From: WTFY01 sp965220895 | GTDB lineage: Bacteria; Pseudomonadota; Gammaproteobacteria; UBA4575 | NCBI GenBank assembly: GCA_965220895.1 | Contig: OZ244850.1 | Span: 1,612,001 to 1,676,000 of the forward strand | Length of the DNA stretch: 64,000 nt | Direction: 5' to 3' | Shown here: piece after piece, positions 1 to 9,628 of the stretch | Numbering within the stretch: the stretch's first letter is position 1 | Layout of the letters: the number at the start of each line of letters is the position of its first letter | Translations under genes and position numbers: made by a program | Notes under the pieces: generated by a model | What the model saw: the letters and a program-made list of their open reading frames with translations, nothing else | The model's database searches: none | What the model was told of the DNA's origin: nothing

Positions 1-500
1 ATTTCAGCTTTGCAAAACTGACGGATCGAAAAATCAGCTTTGGCCCCGTATCGGACATCGGCTTTTTGCTGGGCCTCAACTGGGCCCGCGATTCCGAGGT
101 GATGAAGTACCTGCCGGGCGTGCGGCTGGCCCTGGACATCGAGGGCTTTGCCTTCGCCAACCTCGACATCATGGCGTACATCGATGACAGCCAGGGACTG
201 TCTTCTTCGGGGGCTGCGCCGAAAGAAGACGACGCGTTCCTGGTGGATTTCAATTTTGCACGGCCGTTCAGCGTGGGCGCCTACCGGTTCAGCATCGAGG
301 GCCACATCGAATATGCGGGATCACGGGACAACGAACTCGGTCACCGGGTCGAGTCCTGGGTGCTGGCCCAGCCCCAGTTGCGCTGGCGCGCCAACGACCA
401 TGTTTCCCTGGGGGTTGAATACCAGTACTGGATGAACAAGCTCGGCGACAAGGCCACCGATGAAAATACCGTGCAGGCCCTGCTGGCCTGGACCTACTGA
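1..500 (+). CDS. Tsx-like outer-membrane channel, C-terminal part
   Basis: The reading frame is open from the window edge to a TGA at 498-500, so the 5' end is missing. The visible 160 or so residues alternate polar and hydrophobic/aromatic residues as in transmembrane beta-strands and end in Ala-Trp-Thr-Tyr, with a terminal aromatic residue as in outer-membrane barrels. The Trp-, Asp- and Tyr-rich pattern with strand-turn-strand repeats resembles the nucleoside-specific channel Tsx/OmpK family, which takes up nucleosides. The family call is from pattern memory only; another 12-strand barrel family is possible. It converges on valS, whose stop is 38 bp away. Confidence 0.45.
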   Translation, partial: FSFAKLTDRKISFGPVSDIGFLLGLNWARDSEVMKYLPGVRLALDIEGFAFANLDIMAYIDDSQGLSSSGAAPKEDDAFLVDFNFARPFSVGAYRFSIEGHIEYAGSRDNELGHRVESWVLAQPQLRWRANDHVSLGVEYQYWMNKLGDKATDENTVQALLAWTY

Positions 501-538
501 CATCCGGCCCGGCGCGCTGCGACCCGCTTTCGAAGGTT

Positions 539-3304
539 TCAGGCGGCCTGGATCTTTGCCAGCTGGTCGCGCAATTGCTGCAAGGCGGCTTGCGTGGCAT
601 CAAATCGCGCCACTTCCTGCTCGACGATGGCCGCGGGGGCCTTGTTCTTGAAATTCGGGTTGTCGAGCTTGCCCTTGATCTTCGCCAGGCCGGACTCCAG
701 TTTGCCGATTTCCTTTTGCAGCCTCGCACACTCTGCATCCTTGTCGATCAGGCCCGCCAGCGGGATGTGTACTTTCATGTGGCCTGACAGCGTCATGGCG
801 GACTCGGGCGGGGTTTCATCCTCCAGCCAGCGGACCTCCTCCAGCGCGGCGAGCTCGCAGATGTACGTGCGGGTGTCCTCGAAATAGTCCTGATCCTGCG
901 CGGTGCTGTCCTGGATCAGTATGGACAGGCGTTTCCCCGGCGGGACATCCATGTCGGAGCGAACCTTGCGCACGGCGTTGACCAGTTCCATGGCCCACTG
1001 CATTTTCTGCAGGCTCTCGGCATCGACCTGCTGCGGGTCGCTGGTCGGGAAGGGCTGCAGCATGATGCTTTCGCCGTCCAGGCACATTCTTTGCGCAACC
1101 CGTTGCCAGATTTCCTCGGTGATGAAGGGGATGATCGGATGCAGCAGGCGCAGCGAGGTATCCAGCACCTCGAGCAGCACGCGCCGCGTGTTCTGCTTGA
1201 CCTCGGGCGGTGCATCGTCTCGAAACAGTACCGGCTTGCACAACTCGATGTACCAGTCGCACAGTTCATGCCAGACGAAGTCGTACAGGGCCTGAGCCGC
1301 CAGATCGAAGCGGTAGCTCGTCAGGTATTTGTGGGTCAGGCCGGTGACTTCCTGCAGCCTGGCGAGAATCCAGCGATCCGCCAGGGTGGCGTGGCGGGCA
1401 TCGGTCTGCGGGGCGATGGTCTGGTCCTGCGTGATCATGAGCGTGAAGCGGGCTGCATTCCACAGCTTGTTGCAGAAGTTGCGATAGCCCTCGATACGGC
1501 TCAGGTGGAACTTGATGTCGCGCCCGAACGAGGCCTGCGCGGCAAACGAGAACCGCAGCGCATCGGTGCCGTGGGCCTTGATGCCGTCCGGGTATTCCCT
1601 GCGCGTGGCCTTTTCGATGGCGGGCGCCATTTCCGGCTGCATCAGTCCACGGGTGCGTTTTTGCACCAGCGCCTTGAGGTCGATGCCGTCGATGATGTCG
1701 ATGGGGTCCAGCACGTTGCCCCTGGATTTTGACATTTTCTGGCCATTGGCATCGCGCACCAGGCCGTGCACGTAGACCTTGCGAAACGGGACATCGCCCA
1801 TGAATTTCAGACCCATCATGACCATGCGCGCGACCCAGAAAAAGATGATGTCGAACCCGGTGATCAGCACGGAGGTCGGATAAAAGGTCTCGAGCGCATC
1901 GCTCTTTTCGGGCCAGCCGAGCGTCGAGAAGGGCCACAGCGCGGAAGAAAACCAGGTATCGAGCACGTCCTCGTCCTGCACCAGGGCCTGCTTGGGGTCC
2001 AGGCCGTACTTCTGGCGCACGTGCGCTTCGTTGCGCCCGACGTAGACCGTGCCCTCGCTGTCGTACCAGGCCGGGATGCGGTGCCCCCACCACAGCTGGC
2101 GGCTGATGCACCAGTCCTGGAGGTTGTGCATCCACTCGAAATAGGTCTTGCTCCAGTTCTTCGGGACGAACTCGATGCTGCCGTCTTCCACGGCCCGGAT
2201 GGCCGGCTCGGCCAGCGCCTGCACGCTGACGTACCACTGGCGGGTCAGGTACGGCTCGACGATGGCGCCGGAGCGGTCCCCGCGCGGGATGACATGGCGG
2301 TGCTTGCGGGTCTCTGCGAGCAGTCCCTGCGCCTGGAGGTCGTCGACGATCTTCTTGCGCGCCTCGAAACGGTCCATGTCCCGGTAGGCGGGCGGTGCAT
2401 TGGCGTTGAGCCGGGCGTCGTCGGTAAAGATGTTGATCTGTTCGAGATCATGGCGCAGGCCCACCTCGTAGTCGTTGAAATCATGGGCCGGGGTGATCTT
2501 CACGCACCCTGAACCGAACTCCGGGTCCACGTATTCGTCGGCGATGACCGGGATTTCGCGATCGGTCAGGGGCAGGCGGACCGTCTTGCCGACGATGGCC
2601 CGGTAGCGCTCGTCCCCGGGGTGCACGGCGACCGCGCTGTCACCGAGCAGCGTCTCGGGCCGGGTGGTGGCGACCGTCACATGACCGTCGCCCTCCGCAT
2701 GCGGGTAGCGGATGTGCCACATGTGCCCGTCTTCCTCTTCCGAGATGACTTCCAGGTCGGATACGGCGGTGTGCAGCACGGGGTCCCAGTTGACCAGGCG
2801 CTTGCCGCGGTAGATGAGCCCCTCGTCGTAGAGGCGCACGAACACGGTCTTGACGGCCTCGGAGAGACTGTCGTCCATGGTGAACCGTTCGCGTGACCAG
2901 TCCAGGGAGGAGCCCATGCGTTCCAGCTGCCGGCTGATCGTCTGCCCGGAATGCTCCTTCCACTCCCAGATTTTCTCGACGAACTTCTCGCGGCCGAGAT
3001 CGTGGCGTGTTTTGCCCTCGGCATTCAGTTGGCGCTCCACCACCATCTGCGTGGCAATCCCGGCATGGTCCGTGCCGGGTTGCCACAGCGTGTTGAAGCC
3101 CGCCATGCGGTGATACCGGGTCAGGCAGTCCATCAGGGTGTTGTTGAAGGCATGTCCCATGTGCAGGGTGCCGGTGACATTAGGCGGGGGGATCATGATG
3201 CAATACGGCGGATTGCCGGTCCCGCGGGGCACAAAATAGTTGTGGTCCTTCCAGTGCCGGTACCACGTTTGCTCGATGCTTGCAGGCTGGTAGGTTTTTT
3301 CCAT
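539..3304 (-). CDS. valS: Valyl-tRNA synthetase
   Basis: Class I aminoacyl-tRNA synthetase that charges tRNA-Val in the cytoplasm. The signature HMGH (HIGH motif) is at residues 48-51, after PPPNVTG, and KMSKS is at 523-527. Editing-domain and anticodon-binding regions lie between and after them, and the last 65 residues form the Lys/Glu/Leu-rich coiled coil typical of ValRS. The 921-aa length is normal. I start at the ATG at 3304 because MEKTY there matches the usual ValRS N-terminus; an in-frame ATG five codons upstream (3319) is possible. pepA lies just upstream on the same strand. holC, which sits between pepA and valS in many gammaproteobacteria, is absent from the 115-bp gap. Confidence 0.97.
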   Translation of the reverse strand: MEKTYQPASIEQTWYRHWKDHNYFVPRGTGNPPYCIMIPPPNVTGTLHMGHAFNNTLMDCLTRYHRMAGFNTLWQPGTDHAGIATQMVVERQLNAEGKTRHDLGREKFVEKIWEWKEHSGQTISRQLERMGSSLDWSRERFTMDDSLSEAVKTVFVRLYDEGLIYRGKRLVNWDPVLHTAVSDLEVISEEEDGHMWHIRYPHAEGDGHVTVATTRPETLLGDSAVAVHPGDERYRAIVGKTVRLPLTDREIPVIADEYVDPEFGSGCVKITPAHDFNDYEVGLRHDLEQINIFTDDARLNANAPPAYRDMDRFEARKKIVDDLQAQGLLAETRKHRHVIPRGDRSGAIVEPYLTRQWYVSVQALAEPAIRAVEDGSIEFVPKNWSKTYFEWMHNLQDWCISRQLWWGHRIPAWYDSEGTVYVGRNEAHVRQKYGLDPKQALVQDEDVLDTWFSSALWPFSTLGWPEKSDALETFYPTSVLITGFDIIFFWVARMVMMGLKFMGDVPFRKVYVHGLVRDANGQKMSKSRGNVLDPIDIIDGIDLKALVQKRTRGLMQPEMAPAIEKATRREYPDGIKAHGTDALRFSFAAQASFGRDIKFHLSRIEGYRNFCNKLWNAARFTLMITQDQTIAPQTDARHATLADRWILARLQEVTGLTHKYLTSYRFDLAAQALYDFVWHELCDWYIELCKPVLFRDDAPPEVKQNTRRVLLEVLDTSLRLLHPIIPFITEEIWQRVAQRMCLDGESIMLQPFPTSDPQQVDAESLQKMQWAMELVNAVRKVRSDMDVPPGKRLSILIQDSTAQDQDYFEDTRTYICELAALEEVRWLEDETPPESAMTLSGHMKVHIPLAGLIDKDAECARLQKEIGKLESGLAKIKGKLDNPNFKNKAPAAIVEQEVARFDATQAALQQLRDQLAKIQAA

Positions 3305-3419
3305 GGCAGGTTCTTGCATGCCGGGTTCCGGTGAGGGGCGCTATGGGCGCGTATGATGCAGCCAGCACACGGCTGCATGCAAGCACGGTGGCGCGGTCAT
3401 CAAGATGGCCGGGCGCGAC

Positions 3420-4925
3420 TCAGTGCCCTTGCGGGTAGGCTTGCGAGATCAGGTATTGCGACAGCAGTGGTACCGGCCGACCGGTGGCCCCTTTTTGCTT
3501 GCCCTGGCTGTGCCAGGCGATGCCTGCAATATCGAGATGGGCCCAGCGGTACTTCTCGGTGAACCGGGACAGGAAGCAGGCGGCCGTGATGGTCCCGGCC
3601 CAGCGCCCGCCGATGTTGGCCATGTCGGCGAAATTGCTGTCCAGCTGGGACTGGTAGTCGTCCCACAACGGCAGCCGCCAGGTGCGGTCGCCACTGACGT
3701 CGCCCGCCTTGTACAGGTCCTCGACCAGCGGTTCGTCGTTGGACATCAGCCCGGAGGGCACGCTGCCGAGCGCCACCACGCAGGCCCCGGTCAGCGTGGC
3801 GATGTCGATGACGGTCTCGGGATTGAACTTCTCCACGTAGGTCAGGGCATCGCACAACACCAGGCGCCCCTCGGCATCCGTATTCAGGATCTCCACGGTC
3901 TGCCCGGACATGGTCGTGACGACATCGCCCGGCCGGCTGGCCTTGCCACCCGGCATGTTCTCCGCACACGCGACGACGCCGACTACATTCAGTGGAATCT
4001 CCAGCAGGCAGCAGGCCTTGATCGTGCCGAGCACGCTGGCCGCCCCGCACATGTCGAATTTCATCTCGTCCATGGCATTGCCCGGCTTGAGCGAAATGCC
4101 GCCCGTATCAAAGGTGATGCCCTTGCCCACCAGCACTGACGGGCGTGCATCCGGCGCCGCGCCGCGGTATTCCAGGGTCACCAGTTTGGCGGGTTGTACG
4201 CTGCCGCTGGACACCGATAGCAAGGCGCCCATGCCGAGTTTCTCCATCTGCGCTTCCTCGAGCACGCGCACCCGCAGTTTCGGATGCTCCTTGTTCAGGG
4301 TGCGTGCCTGCTCCGCCAGGTAGGCCGGGGTGCAGACATTGCCGGGCAGGTTGCCAAGGTCCTTGGCGAGTGCCATTCCGCTGGCGATCGCCTGGCCGAA
4401 TTTGCGCCCCTGTCGAAGGCTGTCAAGCTCGCCGGCCTGGCTGGCCAGGAACTTCATTTTCTTCAGCGTGCTGCGCTCTTTTCCCGCCTTGGGTAGGGTG
4501 TGCGTATAGCGGTACATCGCCGCCTCGCCCGACATCACGCTGATCTGTGCGCGGGTGTGCAGGTCGGTGTGCTTGACCGGCATTTCGACCAGGCAGTTGA
4601 TGACGTTGGCGGCGTTGCATTTTTTTGCCTCCTGGATGCCGGCCGACAGGGCCTTGAGGAAGGCGTGGGTGCCGAAGTCCTTGGCTTTCCCGCAGCCCAC
4701 GATGACGATGTGTGTATGTTTGCTACGGCTTGAGTTGTGCAGGGTCGTCACCTGGCCCAGGCCGGCCTTGGCCAGGCCACGCTGGCAGGCCCGGGTGAGC
4801 GTGCCCCGGTAGAGCGTGTCGAGCTTTCGTGCAGAAGGGCTCAGCTGTCTGGGCTTGAACAGGCCGACGATGACACAGTCGGCAGTTTCCTTGGCCAGCG
4901 CGGCGGTTTTGGCAATGTACTCCAT
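3420..4925 (-). CDS. pepA: Cytosol (leucyl) aminopeptidase, M17 family
   Basis: Dimetal aminopeptidase that removes N-terminal residues; in E. coli PepA also serves as the DNA-binding architectural factor for Xer recombination. The family signature NTDAEGRL is at residues 348-355, preceded by the GKGITFDTGG metal-binding stretch. The 501-aa length and two-domain organisation fit M17. It is divergent from lptF, with 99 bp between the starts, as in many gammaproteobacteria. xerD is encoded about 3 kb away, but that is not evidence of a joint role. Confidence 0.95.
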   Translation of the reverse strand: MEYIAKTAALAKETADCVIVGLFKPRQLSPSARKLDTLYRGTLTRACQRGLAKAGLGQVTTLHNSSRSKHTHIVIVGCGKAKDFGTHAFLKALSAGIQEAKKCNAANVINCLVEMPVKHTDLHTRAQISVMSGEAAMYRYTHTLPKAGKERSTLKKMKFLASQAGELDSLRQGRKFGQAIASGMALAKDLGNLPGNVCTPAYLAEQARTLNKEHPKLRVRVLEEAQMEKLGMGALLSVSSGSVQPAKLVTLEYRGAAPDARPSVLVGKGITFDTGGISLKPGNAMDEMKFDMCGAASVLGTIKACCLLEIPLNVVGVVACAENMPGGKASRPGDVVTTMSGQTVEILNTDAEGRLVLCDALTYVEKFNPETVIDIATLTGACVVALGSVPSGLMSNDEPLVEDLYKAGDVSGDRTWRLPLWDDYQSQLDSNFADMANIGGRWAGTITAACFLSRFTEKYRWAHLDIAGIAWHSQGKQKGATGRPVPLLSQYLISQAYPQGH

Positions 4926-5024
4926 GGATGTCCTCTATACTTGGCGATGGTTTTTCCTCGTAACTGCTAAAATCATACTGGTTTTGGCCCGCATGTGGGT
5001 AGACCCGAAGCCGGAAACCAGCAG

Positions 5025-6101
5025 ATGTTTTCAATACTGAACCGTTATTTCTCCCGTGAGCTGGCGCTGACATTCGTCGCGGTGAGTGCCGTTTTGCTGG
5101 CCGTGGTGGTGAGCAAGTCCTTTGTGTCGCTTCTGACACGGGTCATGGAGGGCAAGATGTCCGCCGATGCGGTCCTGTCGCTGCTCGGCCTGGGGATCCT
5201 GGAGGCGGCGATCCTGCTGGCACCATTCGCCCTGTTCATTTCCGTCATGCTGGTGCTGGGCCGCCTGTACCGTGACAGCGAGATCTACGCGATCCAGGCC
5301 AATGGCATTGGCCTGCTGAGATTGTTCCGGTATGCCGTGCTGTTCATCCTGCCGGTGATTGTGCTGCTCGGCTATGCCTCGGTATTTCTGACCCCGCAGA
5401 TCGCCCAACAGGTCGAGACCGTCAAGCTTGAAGCCAAGGAGCGCACCAGCGTGCTGGGACTGGTCCCCGGCGAGTTCATCGAGGCCCGGCAGGGCGACTG
5501 GGTCGTTTTCGTTGAATCAGCCGAGCGCGAGACCGGCACCGCCAAGAACATCTTCATCTACGACCGGCGCGGCGAGAGGATTTCGATCGAAACCGCACAA
5601 AGCGTGCAGCAGGCGGAGACCCCGGAACTGGAAGGCAAATCGCTGATCCTGAGACAGGGCCAGCGTTATGAGGGTATCCCGGGCGAGGGTAACTTCACGG
5701 TACTGTCCTTTGAGCGCCACAGCGTGCGCATCCCCGAACTGAATCCCGTACTCGATCTCGACGATCCCGAGTTCATGACGGTGGCGCAACTGCTCGGCTC
5801 GAACGCATCCCCTGAGCAGGCCGAACTGCAGTGGCGATTGTCGATCCCGGTGGCGGCGCTGCTGCTGGTGCTGCTGGCCTTCCCGCTGAGCGTGGTGCGC
5901 CCGCGCCAGGGAAGATTTGCCAAGCTCGGTCTGGCCATCGTCATCTACCTGATCTATTCCAACCTGATGATCCTCGCCGAAACCTGGGTCGCTGACGGCA
6001 AGCTGCCCACCATGCCGGGCCTGTTGGTCGTGCATGGCGTCATCGCGCTGTTGATCGTGTCGCTGTTCATGAAACAGGGTGCGTGGGGGCACAGGGCATG
6101 A
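5025..6101 (+). CDS. lptF: LPS export permease LptF
   Basis: Inner-membrane permease subunit of the LptB2FG transporter that extracts lipopolysaccharide and passes it to LptC. The 358-aa protein has the family layout: N-terminal transmembrane pair (about residues 10-35 and 50-90), a periplasmic beta-jellyroll region, then C-terminal transmembrane helices. I start at the ATG at 5025, preceded at good spacing by a GGAAA Shine-Dalgarno-like site; the GTG at 4995 would add ten polar residues not seen in relatives. Its TGA overlaps the lptG start (ATGA), so the two are translationally coupled. Confidence 0.94.
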   Translation: MFSILNRYFSRELALTFVAVSAVLLAVVVSKSFVSLLTRVMEGKMSADAVLSLLGLGILEAAILLAPFALFISVMLVLGRLYRDSEIYAIQANGIGLLRLFRYAVLFILPVIVLLGYASVFLTPQIAQQVETVKLEAKERTSVLGLVPGEFIEARQGDWVVFVESAERETGTAKNIFIYDRRGERISIETAQSVQQAETPELEGKSLILRQGQRYEGIPGEGNFTVLSFERHSVRIPELNPVLDLDDPEFMTVAQLLGSNASPEQAELQWRLSIPVAALLLVLLAFPLSVVRPRQGRFAKLGLAIVIYLIYSNLMILAETWVADGKLPTMPGLLVVHGVIALLIVSLFMKQGAWGHRA

Positions 6102-7177
6102 AGCTGGTCCGGCAGTATGACGGCTACCTGGCACGGATCGTTCTTGTCAGCACCCTGCTGGCCTTCGGCGTGCTTTTTTCCGTCGATTCGACCATTGACC
6201 TGATCAACGACTTGGAATCCATCGGCAAGCGGGGCTTCGGGCTGCGCCATGTCCTGCTGATGCTGTTGCTGGGCATGCCGCAGCGCCTGTATGACCTGAT
6301 GCCCGCGTCCTTGCTGCTCGGCACCTTGCTGGGCCTCGGACACCTGGCGGCACGCAACGAGCTGGAGGCGCTGCGCTCGGTGGGGGTGGGGCGGTTGCGC
6401 ATCCTGGGTTCTGTACTGGCCGTCGGCTCGGTCCTGGTGGCTTTCAGCATGGTGGTCGGAGAAACCATCGCACCGACCACCGAGGGATACCTGCGCAGTC
6501 TCAACAAGACCAGCGACCTGCACAAGATTTCCATCCGCTCGCGCCACGGGCTCTGGACCCGGGACGGGCAGCGCTTCATCAACGTCAAGCAGATCTTCAC
6601 GGATTACCGCATGACGGACGTCTGGGTGTACGAGATGGATGCCGAGCAGCGGCTCAAGCGCGTCAGCTTCGCCAAGACCGCGGTGTACGAGGGGGATGCC
6701 TGGAGACTGTCGCAGGTTCGCCACAGCCTGATCACGGAACACGGAGTGCAGAGTTCCGCCTCGGATGAGGAATCCTGGCCGCGCCTGATCACCCCGGAGC
6801 TGTTCAACGTGGTGACGGTCAAGCCCGAGCACATGGCGGCTGCGAAGCTGGGCACCTACATTGATTACCTGGAACAGAACGGCCTGAATTCACAGCGTTA
6901 CCAGCTGGCCTTCTACAACCGGTTTGCCGTGCCGCTGTCGGGACTCGCGATGCTACTGCTGGCAGTGCCGTTCGTATTCTGCCCGGTGCGCTCCGGTGGG
7001 CAGGGCCAGCGCATGGCACTCGGGATCGGCATCGCCGTGGCCTACAACCTGCTGAGCCGGATGCTGGGCAATGCCAGCGTGGTCTACGGGGTGCCGGCCT
7101 TCCTGGGCGCGTTCATCCCGGTGGGGCTGGTGATTGTCATCGCGTACGTCGCCTACCGGAAAATGGCCTGGGTCTAG
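6098..7177 (+). CDS. lptG: LPS export permease LptG
   Basis: Second permease of the LptB2FG complex, 359 aa. It shows the same YjgP/YjgQ architecture as LptF: N-terminal helices, a periplasmic jellyroll region, then three hydrophobic C-terminal helices. The start at 6098 overlaps the lptF stop in an ATGA, which gives stoichiometric expression. The stop TAG (7175-7177) overlaps the stop of the convergent RDD gene. Confidence 0.94.
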   Translation: MKLVRQYDGYLARIVLVSTLLAFGVLFSVDSTIDLINDLESIGKRGFGLRHVLLMLLLGMPQRLYDLMPASLLLGTLLGLGHLAARNELEALRSVGVGRLRILGSVLAVGSVLVAFSMVVGETIAPTTEGYLRSLNKTSDLHKISIRSRHGLWTRDGQRFINVKQIFTDYRMTDVWVYEMDAEQRLKRVSFAKTAVYEGDAWRLSQVRHSLITEHGVQSSASDEESWPRLITPELFNVVTVKPEHMAAAKLGTYIDYLEQNGLNSQRYQLAFYNRFAVPLSGLAMLLLAVPFVFCPVRSGGQGQRMALGIGIAVAYNLLSRMLGNASVVYGVPAFLGAFIPVGLVIVIAYVAYRKMAWV

Positions 7178-7602
7178 AGGCGCACCAGCCGGGTCCCCGA
7201 GACGATATCGTGCCAGCTGCGCGATTGTGTATCGAACAGCACCCAGAAGTACCCGAGTCCCAGGGGGATCCAGGAAATCACGGCCATGGCGAACCGTACC
7301 AGGGCCGTCTTCCAGCCCAGTGCCGTGCCGTCGGTGTTGACCACCTTGAATCTCCAGGTGCGCATTCCGAGCGTCTGCCCGCCATGTGTCCAGCACCAGG
7401 CATAGAAGACAAATGAAAGCACGAGCAGGTACGCCTGGTAGAGGCCGAACAGCTCATGCCCGGGATGGATTTCAAGCGGCACCACCACCAGGAACGAGGC
7501 GAAAAAAAGAAGCGTGAACAGCAACAGGAAGTCATACAGGACGGCAGCCAAAAGGCGCAGCAGTGAAACGGGTGGGCGGTCCTGCGAAATCGTCTCGTCC
7601 AT
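7174..7602 (-). CDS. RDD family membrane protein
   Basis: Small membrane protein of 142 aa with about four hydrophobic segments and the RDD-family features: charged residues near the start of the first helix, a Gly-Gln-Thr-Leu-Gly-Met motif before the central helix, and a terminal His-Asp-x-x-Ser-Gly-Thr stretch. The family's role is unclear; transport or ion homeostasis has been suggested. I use the ATG at 7602 (MDETIS); an in-frame ATG at 7626 would add eight residues. It is convergent with lptG, with stops overlapping by 4 bp. An RDD gene beside lptFG or xerD is common in gammaproteobacteria. Confidence 0.8.
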   Translation of the reverse strand: MDETISQDRPPVSLLRLLAAVLYDFLLLFTLLFFASFLVVVPLEIHPGHELFGLYQAYLLVLSFVFYAWCWTHGGQTLGMRTWRFKVVNTDGTALGWKTALVRFAMAVISWIPLGLGYFWVLFDTQSRSWHDIVSGTRLVRL

Positions 7603-7732
7603 GGGCGGATTATAGGGCAGGTGCAAGTTGATTTTGCCATGTCCAGTTCATACACTGGCTGCACCTTCCTGAATGGCGCGGACTCGGCGGTTGAACCGCC
7701 AAACGGGGTATGACTCAGGCCAGACCTAGGAC

Positions 7733-8638
7733 ATGAGTGATTCGGCAGCGGACCTTTCGGTTATCGAGGCCTTTCTGGACAGCCTGTGGGTTGAGCATGG
7801 GTTGAGTGACAATACGCTGCGTGCCTATCGCAACGACCTGCTGGGCCTGTCCCGCTGGCTCGCACGCACCTCGACCGGCATTACCGAAGTGCACCGCGAG
7901 CATGTGCTCGACTACCTTTCCTACCGTGTGCAGCAGGGCAGCCGGCCGCGTTCTTCGGCCAGACTGCTGTCCAGTATCCGGCGGTTTTACCGCTACCTCG
8001 TGCGACAGGGGACGGTCCAGAAGGACCCGTCCACAGACATTGAATTTCCCAAGCTGGGACGGGCCCTGCCGGGCACGTTGACCAAAGAGGAAGTGGAGCA
8101 GCTGCTGGATGCCCCGGATACCCGAACCGCCCACGGGGTCCGTGACCGGGCCATGCTCGAACTGTTGTACGCCTGCGGGCTTCGCGTCAGTGAACTGGTG
8201 GCCCTGACCCTGTACCAGGTCAACCTCAACCAGGGGGTGATCCGGGTCCTTGGCAAGGGCAGCAAGGAGCGGCTGATCCCGTTCGGGGAGCAGGCCGGCG
8301 AGTGGATCTCCGAATTTGTCCGTGGTGCGCGCGCCGAGCTGTTGAAACCCGGGCGTCAGTGCGATGCCCTGTTCGTGACCAACCGCGGTACCGCGATGAC
8401 GCGCCAGGCCTTCTGGCACCTGGTCCGAAGGCATGCGAAAAAGGCCGGCATCAGCAAGCATCTTTCGCCCCACACCCTGCGCCATGCCTTTGCCACGCAC
8501 CTGCTGAATCACGGTGCGGACTTGCGGGTGGTGCAGATGCTGCTCGGGCACAGCGATCTGTCGACGACCCAGATCTACACGCACGTGGCCCAGGCGAGGC
8601 TTCAGGAACTGCACCGCAAGCACCATCCGCGTGGCTGA
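7733..8638 (+). CDS. xerD: Tyrosine recombinase XerD
   Basis: Site-specific recombinase acting with XerC at dif to resolve chromosome dimers. The 301-aa protein has an N-terminal SAM-like DNA-binding domain (residues 5-90) and a catalytic domain with all active-site residues visible: R151, K175, H247, R250, H273 and the nucleophile Y282. The downstream dsbC matches the widespread xerD-dsbC pairing, which supports XerD over XerC. Confidence 0.94.
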   Translation: MSDSAADLSVIEAFLDSLWVEHGLSDNTLRAYRNDLLGLSRWLARTSTGITEVHREHVLDYLSYRVQQGSRPRSSARLLSSIRRFYRYLVRQGTVQKDPSTDIEFPKLGRALPGTLTKEEVEQLLDAPDTRTAHGVRDRAMLELLYACGLRVSELVALTLYQVNLNQGVIRVLGKGSKERLIPFGEQAGEWISEFVRGARAELLKPGRQCDALFVTNRGTAMTRQAFWHLVRRHAKKAGISKHLSPHTLRHAFATHLLNHGADLRVVQMLLGHSDLSTTQIYTHVAQARLQELHRKHHPRG

Positions 8639-8691
8639 TCAAACACCGCGCTTTAGGGAATTAATTTTTACCGCGGCAGTCTTACGTGGTG

Positions 8692-8697
8692 TACTAT
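8692..8697 (+). promoter_or_regulatory. Possible -10 element for dsbC
   Basis: A TACTAT hexamer lies 33 bp before the dsbC GTG start, after an A+T-rich patch (8661-8670) in otherwise GC-rich DNA. The match upstream (TTTACC at 8667-8672, 19-bp spacing) is poor, so this is only a weak candidate. Confidence 0.25.
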
Positions 8698-8730
8698 CCC
8701 GACCCTAGAGGACAGCATCAGGGAGTCATT

Positions 8731-9465
8731 GTGCGAAACCGGATCATTCTCCTATGGGCTCTGGCGATTTTGGCGGCGCCCGTCCTGGCCGGCGAGGCCG
8801 AGGACATCGCGAACATCAAGCAACGCCTGCACCAGCTGGTGCCCGGCGAACCCTCTTCCATCCGTCCTGCAGCCGTGCCCGGGTTCTACGAAGTCATGTA
8901 CGGAACCGAGCTGCTGTACCTGTCCGCCGATGCACGCTACGGGATCCAGGGCGAACTGGTGAACCTGGAGACGGGCGTGAACCTGGCCGAGGCGGCACGT
9001 TCCGAGGTGCGAAAGCACCTGATCGATGGCCTCGACGAGTCGCAGATGCTGGTCTATTCGCCGTCGAATCCACGCTACACCCTGACGGTATTCACCGATA
9101 TCGATTGCGGTTACTGCCGCAAGATGCATGCGGAGATGGGGGAGTTGCACGACCAGGGGATTGCGATCCGCTACCTGATGTTTCCGCGCAGCGGCATCGA
9201 TACGCCCTCCTACGACAAGGCCGTCAACGTCTGGTGCGCAGAAGACCCGCTGACATCATTGACCCGCGCCAAGGCCGGTGAGGAAGTTCCGCTGGCAGAC
9301 TGCGAACATCCGGTGGATTCGCAATGGCAGCTTGGACGGGACGTGGGAGTGACCGGTACGCCGGCGATCCTGACTGAAGACGGTCGGATGATCCGGGGCT
9401 ACCAACCACCCGCGGAACTGGCCGCCACCCTGGACTCCCTGTCCGGAAGGAATGCCGCCCCTTGA
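8731..9465 (+). CDS. dsbC: Disulfide-bond isomerase DsbC
   Basis: Periplasmic protein that reshuffles wrong disulfides and is kept reduced by DsbD. I start at the GTG at 8731: a GGGAG site lies 6 bp upstream, and the first 20 residues form a signal peptide (Arg pair, hydrophobic core, Ala-Gly cleavage region). The N-terminal dimerisation domain is followed by a thioredoxin fold with active site CGYC at 126-129 and a cis-Pro in GVTGTPA. The 244-aa length is normal. It follows xerD, with a 92-bp gap that could hold its promoter. Confidence 0.93.
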   Translation: MRNRIILLWALAILAAPVLAGEAEDIANIKQRLHQLVPGEPSSIRPAAVPGFYEVMYGTELLYLSADARYGIQGELVNLETGVNLAEAARSEVRKHLIDGLDESQMLVYSPSNPRYTLTVFTDIDCGYCRKMHAEMGELHDQGIAIRYLMFPRSGIDTPSYDKAVNVWCAEDPLTSLTRAKAGEEVPLADCEHPVDSQWQLGRDVGVTGTPAILTEDGRMIRGYQPPAELAATLDSLSGRNAAP

Positions 9466-9628
9466 GCGGACCCCAGGTGAAACTGCACCCAAGTCGAATC
9501 CCCTATGATGTGCGAGCCCTAGCCGGCTACCCTCACCCTGTCTGCCTGAACGCCTCTGCACGGTCTGCAGGGTTGCATGTGCCTGGTCTGGCCGTATTGG
9601 CCTCCATCGGGGTGCGCGGGGCCGGTTC

